64,000 bases of DNA. Origin: Nereocystis luetkeana (lineage: Eukaryota; Sar; Phaeophyceae; Laminariales; Laminariaceae). Location: NCBI GenBank assembly GCA_031213475.1, contig JARUPZ010000002.1, forward strand, positions 14,943,425-15,007,424, read 5' to 3'. Below the pieces are notes generated by a model, which had not been told where the DNA came from, ran no database searches, and saw nothing but the letters and a program-made list of their open reading frames with translations. Shown here piece after piece: positions 1 through 14,500 of the stretch; position 1 is the stretch's first letter; every line of letters begins with the position of its first letter. The position numbers and the translations under genes were made by a program.

Positions 1-3568
<3,568 letters not shown>

Positions 3569-3814
3569 ATTTTTCCCACGGCGTGGGGTCGTCGTCTCGA
3601 GGGGGGCTGTTAGCAGGCCGGCAGACGTGATGGTCTTCTCGCTTTGCGTAGTGGTTGTTCACATGATCGTGGCGCGCACGCCACCGCTGTGGTGTGCCAG
3701 CAGCCGGGTGATGCAATTAAATTATGTAGGACGCCTCGCGCCGAGAGCGTCAACTGCTGCACCGTGCCAGCGAGCGAGCGGGTGGAGGGGAACGTGTTTT
3801 ATCTATGTAAGCCC

Positions 3815-3897
3815 TTGTACAGATGCGAGGGTCTATGGCCACACAAGAACGGCCATGCCATGCATGGCATGAGTACCCCCCCCCCCCCCCCCCAATA
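3815..3897 (+). repeat. 3' fragment of dispersed repeat family A, ending in a C run
   Basis: The segment has the family A terminus (GATGCGAGGGTCTATGG, then a GCCATGCATGG-type motif and GAGTAC) and then runs into about 17 consecutive C residues. The same end recurs at 6540-6620, 7630-7690, 48190-48245 and 48740-48790, and on the minus strand at 8297, 16125, 20090 and 24679. Confidence 0.75.
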
Positions 3898-3980
3898 ACG
3901 CCGCCGCCCTGTATTTACATGTAGTAAATCTTGCCCTTACGTGTCGGCGGTGCGGTGCGGTGCGGTGGACTGTCGAACAG

Positions 3981-5031
3981 GTTACGAAGTACGTGCAGCC
4001 GACGAGGGACGGCGAGATCGAGCAATGGAGGGTGACATACGCTGACGGGGGCCATGAGGACCTGGAGAGTTTCGAGGTGGGCGTCGGAGTCTTGGTGATG
4101 GTGATTTCGATCGGGAATGGAGTTTCGATACCACTCGGGGCGGGAGGGAGTACCAACGAGTCACTCCGTTTGGACTCTAATATGAAGATACGAAACGGGT
4201 TATGATCACAACTCCCGGCCAGAGTGCACGATACCGAGAAATCGTAAAACGTTTTTTTTTTTTTTCGTTTTCTACGATTTTCGACACTTGGAAGCTTAAT
4301 GAGTCCTTTTGATACTGCATGCACCGTACAGAAACCAAAACCTGACTCCAGTTTCAAGTATGTTTGTCCCCACGACGGGAGTTCGGCCCTATACAGGTCA
4401 AGCGTTTTAGCTGTCGTACAGTGGGTATGCATGTATGTTTATGTAGGCATAGCAAACACGGGGTGTGTATTGACGGTGGTCAGTGAGGGGGGAGGGGTCA
4501 AACCCACGGTCCCTACGTACGGTCTGCTGTAGCATGAAAGCATATTTGCCAGTGATGGTCTTTTTGGGGGGTTGGGGATCTTGTGGAATATGTACCGCCC
4601 CAGGAAGCGAGGCTGAAAATGTTGGCATATGGTCGACGTTAGGCATGGCCTTTTCTCCTGAAAAGGGGAGCTAGTTCGTCTGTGTGACTCTTTTGTCCAC
4701 TCCAAGAACGATTCCGCACTAACTCTACTTGTAAGTGGTTTGTTTTGTCCCCATCAAGGCAGGCGCACTTTTTTTTTATTGTTTTTTTTAGTTTCTTAGT
4801 TTTTTAGTTTTTTATTTATTTATTTATTTATTTTTGTGACCCGCCTTGTGCTTGTTTTCCCTCACCTCGCGCTTTTTGGGGCTCGGACAGCTGGTGCGCC
4901 CCCTGCTGCGCCACGTAGAGAGGCGCATAGAGCAGAGGGAGGTGGTGTGGGGCCACCGCAAGCTGCTGGCGTACATGCACCGTACCGGGGACGGCTCTCG
5001 TCCCTTCACCACTCTCCCGGGCATAAGGTGA
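3981..5031 (+). CDS. 3' exons of an unidentified gene with a Tudor-like motif (partial)
   Basis: Two plus-strand exons can be supported. Exon 3981-4076 follows an acceptor (CGAACAG) and ends at GAG|GTGGGC; it encodes 32 residues including RDGEIEQWRVTYADGG and EDLESFE. This resembles the short Tudor-like 'W.V.Y.DG..EDL' motif common in chromatin-associated proteins, a family-level resemblance only. The second exon starts at 4891 after CTCGGACAG in matching phase 0 and reads LVRPLLRHVERRIEQREVVW, a basic helical stretch I do not recognise. It then either stops at TGA 5029-5031 or splices at 5027 (AAG|GTGACT). No later plus-strand exon was found, which favours the stop. The 5' part would lie left of the CTTG array, outside the window. 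The 814 bp intron between the exons contains T-rich DNA. Confidence 0.5.
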
Positions 5032-5605
5032 CTTTTCAAGGGGAAATTTGTACGAGCTCTCGCTGCGTACTGATAGGAACTCGCGCAAGCAGGGTATTTA
5101 AAGTCGTCCGTCAGCTTGTGCGCGTTGGTGGAAGGTTCCTAGAAAATTCTCCGAATTTGATACACGCAAGAGTTCGGCGGTCGTAACATGCCTCCAAAAA
5201 ATCAAGTAAATTCCGGCTTCAGCCAAAAAGCTCAAAGTAGCCCCCCCCCCCCCTCTTTTTTGGTGGCCATCTGAGTAATTAGAAGGCGTTATTGTTAGGT
5301 TGGTTCTACTCACGACGGTGCGCAGATGACGGGTGTACTGCTGTAAGACCGTCTATTCGTGAGTGCTATAGTTTGTCGTCGTGAAATGTAGTGCACATGA
5401 GTCGTGCCATACCCACCGGGAAAAGTCACTTGCTAAAATTTGAAGAGCATGCATCTGATCTCAACACGCCGGGCAGATGTGTTGCGATCACGATCAAGTG
5501 TAGATGACCTGCATTTCTCTACGGTAGTTCCGCACCTGGTCTCTGAGAGGTTGCACAGGATCTGTCTGCATCAGGTACAGATCCAACCTCAGGAGATACG
5601 CCCTA

Positions 5606-5710
5606 TTACGGGAGACCATAGTAAATAGGACCTATGGTACTGACAAAAAACAATATATTTACCCATTTTTACGAACAATAATTGGTCCTGTTTACTATGG
5701 TCCCCCGTAG
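5606..5710. mobile_element. TA-target MITE, copy 1
   Basis: This is a 105 bp hairpin element with terminal inverted repeats beginning TTACGGGAGACCATAG and ending CTATGGTCCCCCGTAG, flanked on both sides by TA. The AT-rich centre has a conserved TTTACCATTTTTA-like core. The TA target and short inverted termini suggest a non-autonomous Tc1/mariner-type element. Confidence 0.85.
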
Positions 5711-6108
5711 TAGGTGGTGCAGATTGTACAGCTCCAGCCCGTCAGCGGCAACATGGAACTGTAGATCATACGTACAGACCAGGAGTCTGGTTTGTCCTGA
5801 ATTTTGTTTTGGGCATCAAGTGGGAATCGGGTATCTGTTGGAGATGTGGGTATTACACACCAGGGACACTGAGGGTGCATCTTCGCCGCATCACGTAGAA
5901 AATAAAAGGGGTCAGACGTGTCCACAATGTTTGGACCCTTTTGGCACGGTATGGTGGGCATATTGGGAAGGAGGGAGGGGAAGGGAAGCTGTAAAACTGC
6001 GATGACTGACCTCGAGGCGAAAGACCGTGCGGCTGATCGAGAATAGCGAGTAGAATATTGCCCCCCCCCCCTCGTTCACGTCCCCCCCCCTATTTTATAC
6101 CTGGTATA

Positions 6109-6600
6109 GGTTGGGTTGGCGTCGGCTGGCAACGACACTGTAAGACATGCCGCTCACTACGTGAACTAGACAACCAGGGTACCGTTTTTTTTTTTTTGGC
6201 GGTCGCCCACAGCTGATTGTCGAGTTAGATCATTTGTGCGAGGTAAAGAACCTTAACTCCGCACAATTGGAAATGATCGTATCACGTACCAGTGTTCAAG
6301 GTAAGGCACCCAAGAGGCAGTTACATAGTACCCCCATTGCTGTCTCTGGAATTGCCTACACCGGATATTAGATTAACTCATTGATGCTGTCATCCATATG
6401 CAAGTCCGCCTCACAAGCGGTTCTTAGTAGGATGCAGCTCACCCTTCATGCGACTCGCCGGACACCTCACGGCGCTTCGCGCTTGGTGCAAGCAATGTCT
6501 GCCTGGTCGGTGAAAACCCGACATGCTCCGTCCCGGTATTGTAGGGATGCGAGGGTCTATGGTCATACGACTACGGCCATACATGAGATCGAGTACATCT
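6109..6600 (+). repeat. Family A dispersed repeat, near full-length copy
   Basis: This ~490 bp unit starts GGTTGGGTTGGCGTCGG and contains a T run followed by GGCGGTCG. Later marks are ATCATTTGTGCG, GTCCGCCTCACAAGCGG and CTTGGTGCAAGCAATG. It ends GATGCGAGGGTCTATGG...GATCGAGTACA. Similar units recur at 48300-48790 (plus) and 24679-25171 (minus), and partially elsewhere. It has no coding capacity and no clear terminal inverted repeats, so it is a SINE-like or unclassified non-autonomous repeat. Confidence 0.8.
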
Positions 6601-6705
6601 CTCCTATCGAGTACACCCCCCCCCCGTCCACGTGCACCCTGCACGCCGGCTTACGTCATACCAGTATATAGTAGCTGGTATATATGATACACACGTATCA
6701 TAGTA

Positions 6706-6810
6706 TTACGGGGGACCATAGTTAATAGGACCAAATATTTTTAGTAAAAATGGTTAAATATATAGGTTTTTGTGTATACCATAGGTCCTATTAACTATGG
6801 CCCCCCGTAA
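6706..6810. mobile_element. TA-target MITE, copy 2
   Basis: This 105 bp hairpin begins TTACGGGGGACCATAG and ends CTATGGCCCCCCGTAA, flanked by TA on each side. It is the same family as the copies at 5606, 10994 and 30756. Confidence 0.9.
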
Positions 6811-7023
6811 TAGTTGTATTGACGATGCGTTCATGTCTTTTTTTTTGTTTGGTTGTCTGCTGCACCGCTTTGAAGCATTCTTCCCCCCCCCCTCCCTCCC
6901 TCGTGTAGGTGACGCCTCCATGTAACCCCCTCGCGTACGTATGGTTAGCGCCTCTATATTTACCCTATCCTTCAATATCGTGTGGTTGACGCCCCTGTAT
7001 ATACCCCCCCCCACCCCCTCTGT

Positions 7024-7452
7024 TTTTTTTTTTTTTTGTGGCGGTCACCGCGGCTGGTTTTCATGTGGGATCATTTTTGTGCGGGGAGAACCTTTACTTC
7101 GCACGAGGGGGATGGTCGTAACACGTAGTGTGTATGTGGTAAAGCACCCACGAGGCAGGCACATAGTAAGCCCGTTGCTGTCTCAGGAAGTGACCACACC
7201 AGAAAATAAGTCAATCCATTGACGCTGTCATCCATATGCAAGAAAGTTCGCCTCAAAAAAGCAAGCGGTTCTTAGTAGGGTGCGGCTCGCCCTTCATGCG
7301 ACTCGCCGAACACCTCACGTTTCGCTTCGCGCTCGGTGCAAGCAATGTCTGCCTGGCCGGTGAAAGCCCGACGTGCTTCGTCCTGGCACGGTGGGGATGG
7401 GTCTATGGTCACACGCCTACGGCCATGCATAAGATCGAGTACACCCCCACCC
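7024..7452 (+). repeat. Family A repeat, 5'-truncated copy
   Basis: The copy starts at the T run plus GGCGGTCACCGCGGCTGG and continues to the GATCGAGTACACCCCC terminus. It lacks the first ~90 bp of the family. Confidence 0.75.
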
Positions 7453-7453
7453 C

Positions 7454-7690
7454 ACACCGGAAATTAAATCAACGCGTTGAAGCTGTCACCCATATGCCAG
7501 TCCGCCTCACAAGCGGTTCTCAGTAGGATGCAGCTCACCCTTCATGCGATTCGCCGGACACCTAACGGCGCTTCGCGCTTGGTGCAAGCAATGTCTGCCT
7601 GGTCGGTGAAAACCCGACATGCTCCGTCGCGGCATTGTAGGGATGCGAGGGTCTATGGTTATACGACTACGGCTGTGCATGACCTAGGTA
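7454..7690 (+). repeat. Family A repeat, 3' half, head-to-tail with the previous copy
   Basis: The fragment starts CACACCGGAAATTAAATC and follows the previous copy's C-rich end directly, so two units lie head-to-tail. It retains GTCCGCCTCACAAGCGG and GATGCGAGGGTCTATGG. Confidence 0.75.
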
Positions 7691-8296
7691 ACCCCCGCCC
7701 CCTGTTTCGAAAGGGATGCGTAGTCGAAGGCCAAGCGACTAAAGGCAAGCAACAAGTGAGTACGCCCCTCTCCCCCAGCCATGCATGATAATGAGTACAC
7801 TCCCTCCCCCCCCCCCCCCCCCCCGCGCGCTTCACCCGTGTGTGGTTTTTGTCGCCTGCTGGTATTTCTCAGCGCTAGCATGCCACAGCGACACTCCAAG
7901 ACGGCCGAGTAAAGTTTTTTTTTTTTGTGTGTTTTTTGCTCTCCTTTTTTCCGGAGTCGGGGCGGAAGGGAGGAGGGACGGGACGGATGGACGGACTGGA
8001 CAGAACAGGACAGCCTGGCGTGTGGAGTTTTTCGAGGGCTTCTTGGTTCTTGGGGATAGAAAAAATAGGGGGCGCAACAACCGCTGTTGCTGTCGCGGGG
8101 GTCTGGTTTAAGGGGCGAAGACAGGGCAGGGCAAGGCAAGGCGAAGCGAGGCAAGGCATCGCTGTGTGTGCCGTGCTGACCTCGGCGATGGCGCAGCTGT
8201 GGAGAAAAATAAAGAGGAAGGGGGACGAAAGGCAGGGGAGGGGAGAGTGAGGTAAAAGAGAGAGAGAGAGACAGAGAGCGGGGGGAGGGGGTGGGG

Positions 8297-8360
8297 GGTG
8301 TACTCATTATCATGCATGGCCGTAGTCGTATGACCATAGACCCTCGGGTCCCTACAATAC
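8297..8360 (-). repeat. Family A 3'-end fragment (reverse)
   Basis: The reverse complement of the family terminus appears as GTACTCATTATCATGCATGG followed by CCATAGACCCTCG. It lies next to G-rich DNA, the complement of the usual C run. Confidence 0.7.
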
Positions 8361-10993
8361 CGGGAGGGGGTGGGGGGGGAGAGAGGGGTGTGTGTGTGGG
8401 GGGGGGGGGTGGCGACAGGCGACAGGCTATCTATATTGTGCCGGAGGCAGCTTGTTGTCTGGGAGGTGTTGTTTCAATTGTTTTGTTTGTCTTCTTTTGC
8501 TCTATAGGGGCCGACGTTGTCCGATTTGACACGAGTCGCGAGAAATAAATGAATCTGGTGGTATTATACGAAAAAAGTTGCGAGAAATTCTCCGGCGGCC
8601 GGCACTTTGAAACGGTACGCTGGCGGTATACGTGATTCCGGTGTATTTTTCCCGGTTGCACACACTTTTCGAGTACGAAAATAGGGGATGCGCGCTCCCG
8701 GCCAATCGCTTCGCTCTTTTAAGCCCCCCCTACCCCGCCTCCCCTTCGATGAAAACGCCAGACTACAATGAAACCCTGGGTTTAGCTCGGAATGTGCCGT
8801 TCGCTGTGACAACCCATTTCGCACCCACCCGCCTTTTGGCAACAAAATACTTGGAATTAGAGGTGGACAATTCCTGGAAATTCTCGAATTTTCTTGGAAT
8901 TTTCTTTAATTTTCCTGGAAAAATCTTGCCGTGTGAAAAAAGGGTCAAAATGTGCGTTTTGTGCTCGTCACCCGCTTCAAGGCTGTCAGTGCGAGCGGCC
9001 CTGTTGAAGGATGATGTGGCGAATGACTGCCATTTCGTTGTTCCGGCGGTTTGTAAGGGGCAGATGTAGAGGGGGTAATATAAGGCAGGGCGCCCGCTTG
9101 TAAAGACACAATTTATTGAATTGCTGTGGGTGGGTGGATGGGTGCGGATGGGTTGAGTGTGGTCGGGACCTTGCTTGTGCGTCAGTGTGCTGTAGATGCA
9201 TACTATGTCGTGGGAGGTAGTAGTTTCCCTGCGTTTATTTGTTTTAAGTGGTGGTTTTCGTTCGACAGGAGGCGGTAGCATGTCGTAGGAGGCGTAGGCT
9301 TAGGGTTGGGTGGCGGAAGGAACGCTCTTCTGCTCGTGCTATGTCGCTTGTGTCTTGCGTGCTCTGTGCCTGGAGCGCGCGGGGGGTGTGGGGGTAGGGG
9401 GGGGGGGGGGGAGGGGGGCAAGAACGATCGGGTGAATTCCCTGGGCAACCTGTGGAGTACTCTGGCCGCGAATTAGCGTAGGTGTATTTTTTTATAGCTC
9501 TGGGACACTGTTGGATGGAGCTGAGAGGTTAGTCTCCTCTTGTTCCGCACACTGCTGTGGCTTTCGCTTTTTCTCTTTCGTTGTCTGGAAGGTTTTGCTG
9601 GCTCTGCTGCCGTCGAGTTGACTTGGCTCGGAGCGGGTGCATTTTTCGATCGGCACGTAGACAGCCCCCGCGGCCGGCGGTGTGTATTTATAGTTAAACC
9701 TAGGTTTAAAAACGGTGTGTGCGATAGACGGCGTGACTCTTGGGAAATGGAGAAAACAAATTTCGAAAAACTAATGAAACCTTGAATTTATAACATGAAA
9801 CTGAGATGGCCCAGGCTAGGAAGCACAATCGACTTTGGTAGAGCCGCTCCCGAATTTCCTGTTTCACCGGAAATAAATGTCGGGCTAAATTTCTTGTGGA
9901 GTTATTTATTGTGGAGAAGGTCGGTAGAGTGTACTCGTGCTCGTAGATAAGGACTGCTGCTATAATCCTGCGGCTCGCTGGTGTCGTAGGCTTGTCTACG
10001 TGCGGACGAGATGAAAACTGTGGAAGATGGAGAAAGCCGCGCAGTCCCCCAGTTCAGTACTGGGGTCTCTTATTACAAGCAAAAGTCTGAGCGTGTCCGT
10101 ACCGCGCGAAAAATTCCATAAAACGGTATACCGGTGGTTTTTACGCCAGTTGCCCGACAGCAAATCAGCTCATTATTTTTGGTGCGACAAACCAAAAAAG
10201 GGAGGTATAGAGCAGTAGTAGCACCGTTTTCTGTTAAACGGCCCAAGACGCCAAAAAGTTCCATTGGGATAGAAACTGCCGAAGCTAGCAAGAAACGCAG
10301 CGCGGCGGCTTAGTGCCGCGTACAACTGCACCGGGCAGCGGGAGCAACCCACGACGGGCAGCACCTAGTCGCACAAAGCTCAACATCGAAACTAGCAACA
10401 TGGACAAATACTGCTGTAGTCAAACTATGCTTCTGGAGAAACGGAAAACTACTGCCGGTATCTCTCGCTGTTTTTGAACGTCCCGCCGAGTGCAGAACGC
10501 GCGTCTCACTGCCTTTCCTCTGCTTCCCCTGTTGCTTTCTCGGGGCGTACGCCAGTCCTCCCCCGGTGGTCGTTGGAGATACGTGCACATGGACAGCTTC
10601 TAGAAAATTCCTCACAACACTACAAACTATTAATACGATACATTAGAGCTGTAAGTTGGTTGGCTGGACTTCACGGCTATGATTACTACCAGATGCAGTT
10701 GGATTGGTTGTATGTCGAAAGCTAACTGATTTGCGTAGTTGCATTTTACTATCATTTTGCTTGCAATCCGACAATGTGTAGTGTTCTAAAAAAAAGACTA
10801 ACAGTAAGTGAAGTAACTCTCCAGAACAAAAGCGCGGCAGTATCATACGGCAAATCAAAACTGATGTGACGCTCATTATTAAAAGACACACTGCGAGCCT
10901 CAAACGCGGCAAGTCAGATGGATACAAAGACGTGGAACTCCGAAAAAAAAGGCAGGACGCAACTAAGTGTGCTACCTTACCAACTAATGACTA

Positions 10994-11106
10994 TTACGGG
11001 GGACCATATAGTTAATAGGACCTATGGTATACATAAAAACCTACCAGTATTCATTTGACCATTTTTACCAACAATATTTGGTCCTATTAACTATGGTCCC
11101 CCGTAT
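10994..11106. mobile_element. TA-target MITE, copy 3
   Basis: This 113 bp hairpin starts TTACGGGGGACCATAT and ends ACTATGGTCCCCCGTAT, with TA flanks. Its inverted repeats are slightly eroded compared with copy 2. Confidence 0.88.
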
Positions 11107-11654
11107 TAGTCGTCAGCGTATGTATAGCCAACCAAAGTGAGTCTTGGCCAGGTCAGCTACGTATCTAGGACGAGGTGCCATGACATGGTGAACCTAGGGA
11201 GATAGGTCTAGCGAGATACTGCGAGATGAGACTGAGAGATGGTTACAGTAAGTGTGATAGGAGCACTCTAAATGCTGAAGAACGACTCGTCCGAGTGTGT
11301 TGTCAAGTGTTGAGGAATCTGAGTTGTGGAATGTAGCCTGCAGTTGTAGTACGTCAATGTTACAGCTTGGCCTCCCTCTTGGGCCGCGATCCCTCGGTCT
11401 CACCTCGATAGCCAGCTGTTGTCGTTCGTTGAGGAGTCCTAATGGAGATTTCCTCCGTCCCTTGCTCCTAAATCCTCCCGACGAGGTGGCCAGACGCCAC
11501 GGAGTCGAGTGGCGGTATTTATCCGCCACGGAGTCGAGTGTTGCTCTCTGCCACGAGGTGACCCGACGCCACTGAATCGAGTGTTGGTTCGTATTGCTCA
11601 GCAAATGCGACGTGAGAAAAGCACACATGATGTGCGTGAAGAGAGTGGAAATAA

Positions 11655-11910
11655 AAAATGTTCAGCTTGCAGCAGCTGCTCGTAGCTGTTGTTGTAATTG
11701 TCGTTGTCTTGACCTTCAATCGTTTTTTTCTTTCTATACGACGTCCAGCACACCCCGTGTCCGCACAGGTTCTCCGTCCAAGAGACAGGGACAAGAGTTG
11801 TGCGGTCACAAACCCCGAGACAGCGCAAACAAAAAGGCATCGTCTCGAACCAAAAGAGATATACCATGGTATGACAGATTACCTGAAACAATCAAATTAA
11901 ATGTCAAAAG
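11655..11910 (+). repeat. Dispersed repeat shared with 41560-41775
   Basis: The stretches CGACGTCCAGCACACC...AGAGACAGGGACAAG...GTGCGGTCACAAA match the region near 41610-41690 at roughly two thirds identity by eye. Conceptual translations share a sparse 'RD.S..VT' pattern. It could be a decayed retroelement tail, but I cannot assign a class. Confidence 0.35.
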
Positions 11911-14500
11911 AGCACAATAACAACAAAAACAAACCAAACGTACGGGTGGTACGTAGTAGTAATAGCCATCGCCACATAATCTCGTCCTGTGAGGCTACGT
12001 ATGTAGCCCCACCTCAAGAACCTCTACGTAGAACCCTGCCTGCAAACATAAAAATCGCAATCAATTGAACAGAAACTGAACCAGTGCTGTTCAGTAAAAC
12101 AAGCCGACAGCACAGCACAACACAACGCATCCAACGCAAAGAAAATGTAGTGTGTGCTATAATACGATAGCAAGGTGCAGTAAATCATAAACGACAACAA
12201 GAACAACATCATGACATGAAAAAAAGAGGTCAAACACCCTGACGCCAACTAGGGCCCCAGCACCGCCTCTCCCCCCCGCCCCCCCCCCAGCTAGTTTTTA
12301 CATCAACGAAATAAGGGGCCAACAAACAGCCAACCAAAACCAATCCAAAAAGCGAGCAAACGAAAAACAACAACGACGCAATTCCAGTCCAAACACCTCT
12401 CCGTGGTGACAGATACGATGTGTCTCCACACTAATTCACAGCTTTACGATAGCTGCTGCTGCTGCGATCTCATACCAGAGAGCAATAAATACCAAAACAC
12501 GCACCCATCCACCCATCCACCCAGCCGCCGAAATCGTACTACCAGGTATGCACTATACGTATAAAGCCGAAACATGTCGGCTGACGAATGCTACTACGTA
12601 CATGAACAGTCGTCAAACCAAGGCGTTTTATCTTCGCCGGTGGAACGAAGTCGGCGCGGCACGTTGTACCACCCGCCCTCTCGCTTTCGGCCGCGAGCAA
12701 CCACGGAGAGGGAGAGGGTGTTTAAATTGCGCGGCCTTGACACCTCCTTATACCACCAAGACACCAAAAAAAAACTCAAATTTACGCGAAGGAGAGAGAA
12801 TCCTCTTCTCGTCGCGCATTCGCTTATCGCCGTACATCATGCGAACGCCAAAATACTGTAAAACTACGAGAGTGAGAGCGTGAAGTGAGTGCGTGAATTG
12901 AATGCGCGAGTGAATAAATAGCTGACACTTCTTCAGTGCCAGCTACCGCTCTGTCACGAAAAATACAAAGAACGACCGTGTGTACCGTAGTGATCCCTCT
13001 ATAGTGCCGGTATGCGCCAGCGAACAATACCGGCATTATATAGCGGCAACCGGCACTAACTACTCCGCACACTGCCACGCCGGCTAAGCCCATCTGTGCC
13101 AAGCGATTTCACAGGCACTCGGTCCAAATATGTTCGGACAAGTGCTACGACAACAACCTTATTTTTAGTTTTTCCGCCTACCCCAAAAACAAAAGACAAA
13201 AAAACCCGATAAGAACAGGACGTAATGCTAACCAACGTCGTCCTTTCTCGCAGACCAAAGTAAACAAAATGACACCATGTGTAAATGTGTGGCAATCCAA
13301 ACAGAAAGTCTCTCGCAGACTCCACTCCCCAGTGACATGTCCGTGGAGGACCCGAAGCAGAGGATAATGAAGCCCTGTACGTAAAACGATCAACTACTCA
13401 AAGTTGTTTGTGAGCATCGACCATTTTTTTTGTTGAATTTGAAGAAAAGAAGTCACCGCTATTTGTTATGAAGAAGTGCTGACATTGAATGCTTTTGCCA
13501 GCTGCAGCGGGCTACAAAAGTATGAAAAAAAGGCACTACTCGTGTATAGTGCACACTGAACTCAGTCAGGTACAAGTACCAGTTCCCGAGGGGCGGGCGG
13601 GGGGGGGGGTAGGGTCACGTTTACACCAAACGAACCACAACAAGCAACAAGAACGGTTCTCCTCTGCTCGTTGTCCAAAACACTCTCAACGACCACACGA
13701 ATTTCGAACGCACAAAATTCTTGCCAGGGTCGATACAACAAAATCAACCACCCTCCCTCCCGAACCTATGCCGCCGAATTTTTTCCATCCAATCAATCAG
13801 GCAGGACCCCTTCCCTTCCCCTCCTCGACGGCCGTAGCTTTATCCCGGTACGACCTGAAAGGTGCACAGCGTCGCTTCGCGACTCAAAAAAGAAGACATA
13901 AACGGAAGAGCCGTGACCTATTCACTCGTATACTGCTATATACGGGCTAGCCGGAATAGATGCATGTTTTCCTCTCCGTCCACTATCATATTAACCCTCT
14001 TTGGGGGCTTTTCGAGGAGAGAGAAAACGACGGAACACGAATGTGTAAGGCACTGCTGGGTCAGCAAGGAGCACTACAAAAAAAAAAATCAAGTCCCCCG
14101 AAGTACACAACAAGAAGAACGGTTGTACGGGTTGTCGCACGACACGCGCACGCACACGCACACGACAACGTGGTTACTACTATTTCGCGCTGCTACGGGC
14201 TGTCACTGCTACACACCGTGTAGCACGCAAGGCAACATGCCCCCTGCGGTGAACTTCGGAGGCCAAGCGTTCTCCAAACCACGGGATGGGGGGAGGGCAC
14301 ACAAAGCAAAAACGATGGCTTAGCCGTCGAGGAAACCAGCGTCGAAAGTCGTCCACCGAGGGGTGGGTGTGTTATCTTTGCGTTTAAGACGGTATCGGAC
14401 CGCACTCATGTTAATAGTTCTTCGGGTGACAGCCAACACCTGGCGGTGCGATCCCCCCCCCCCAAAAAAATGGGTTACGGACGTACGAGTAGAACATGAC

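Larger units (their letters stand above)
5032..14500. other. Gene-poor, repeat-rich interval
   Basis: I find no exon here with both domain similarity and compatible splice sites. The interval holds three TA-target MITEs, several copies of family A, runs of C and T, and a short repeat at 11494, 11522 and 11563 with the core CGCCACGGAGTCGAGTG. Between 8200 and 9450 there are purine and G-rich tracts; 9.5-14.5 kb is otherwise featureless to my reading. Open frames of 60-170 codons occur on both strands but look random. Confidence 0.6.
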
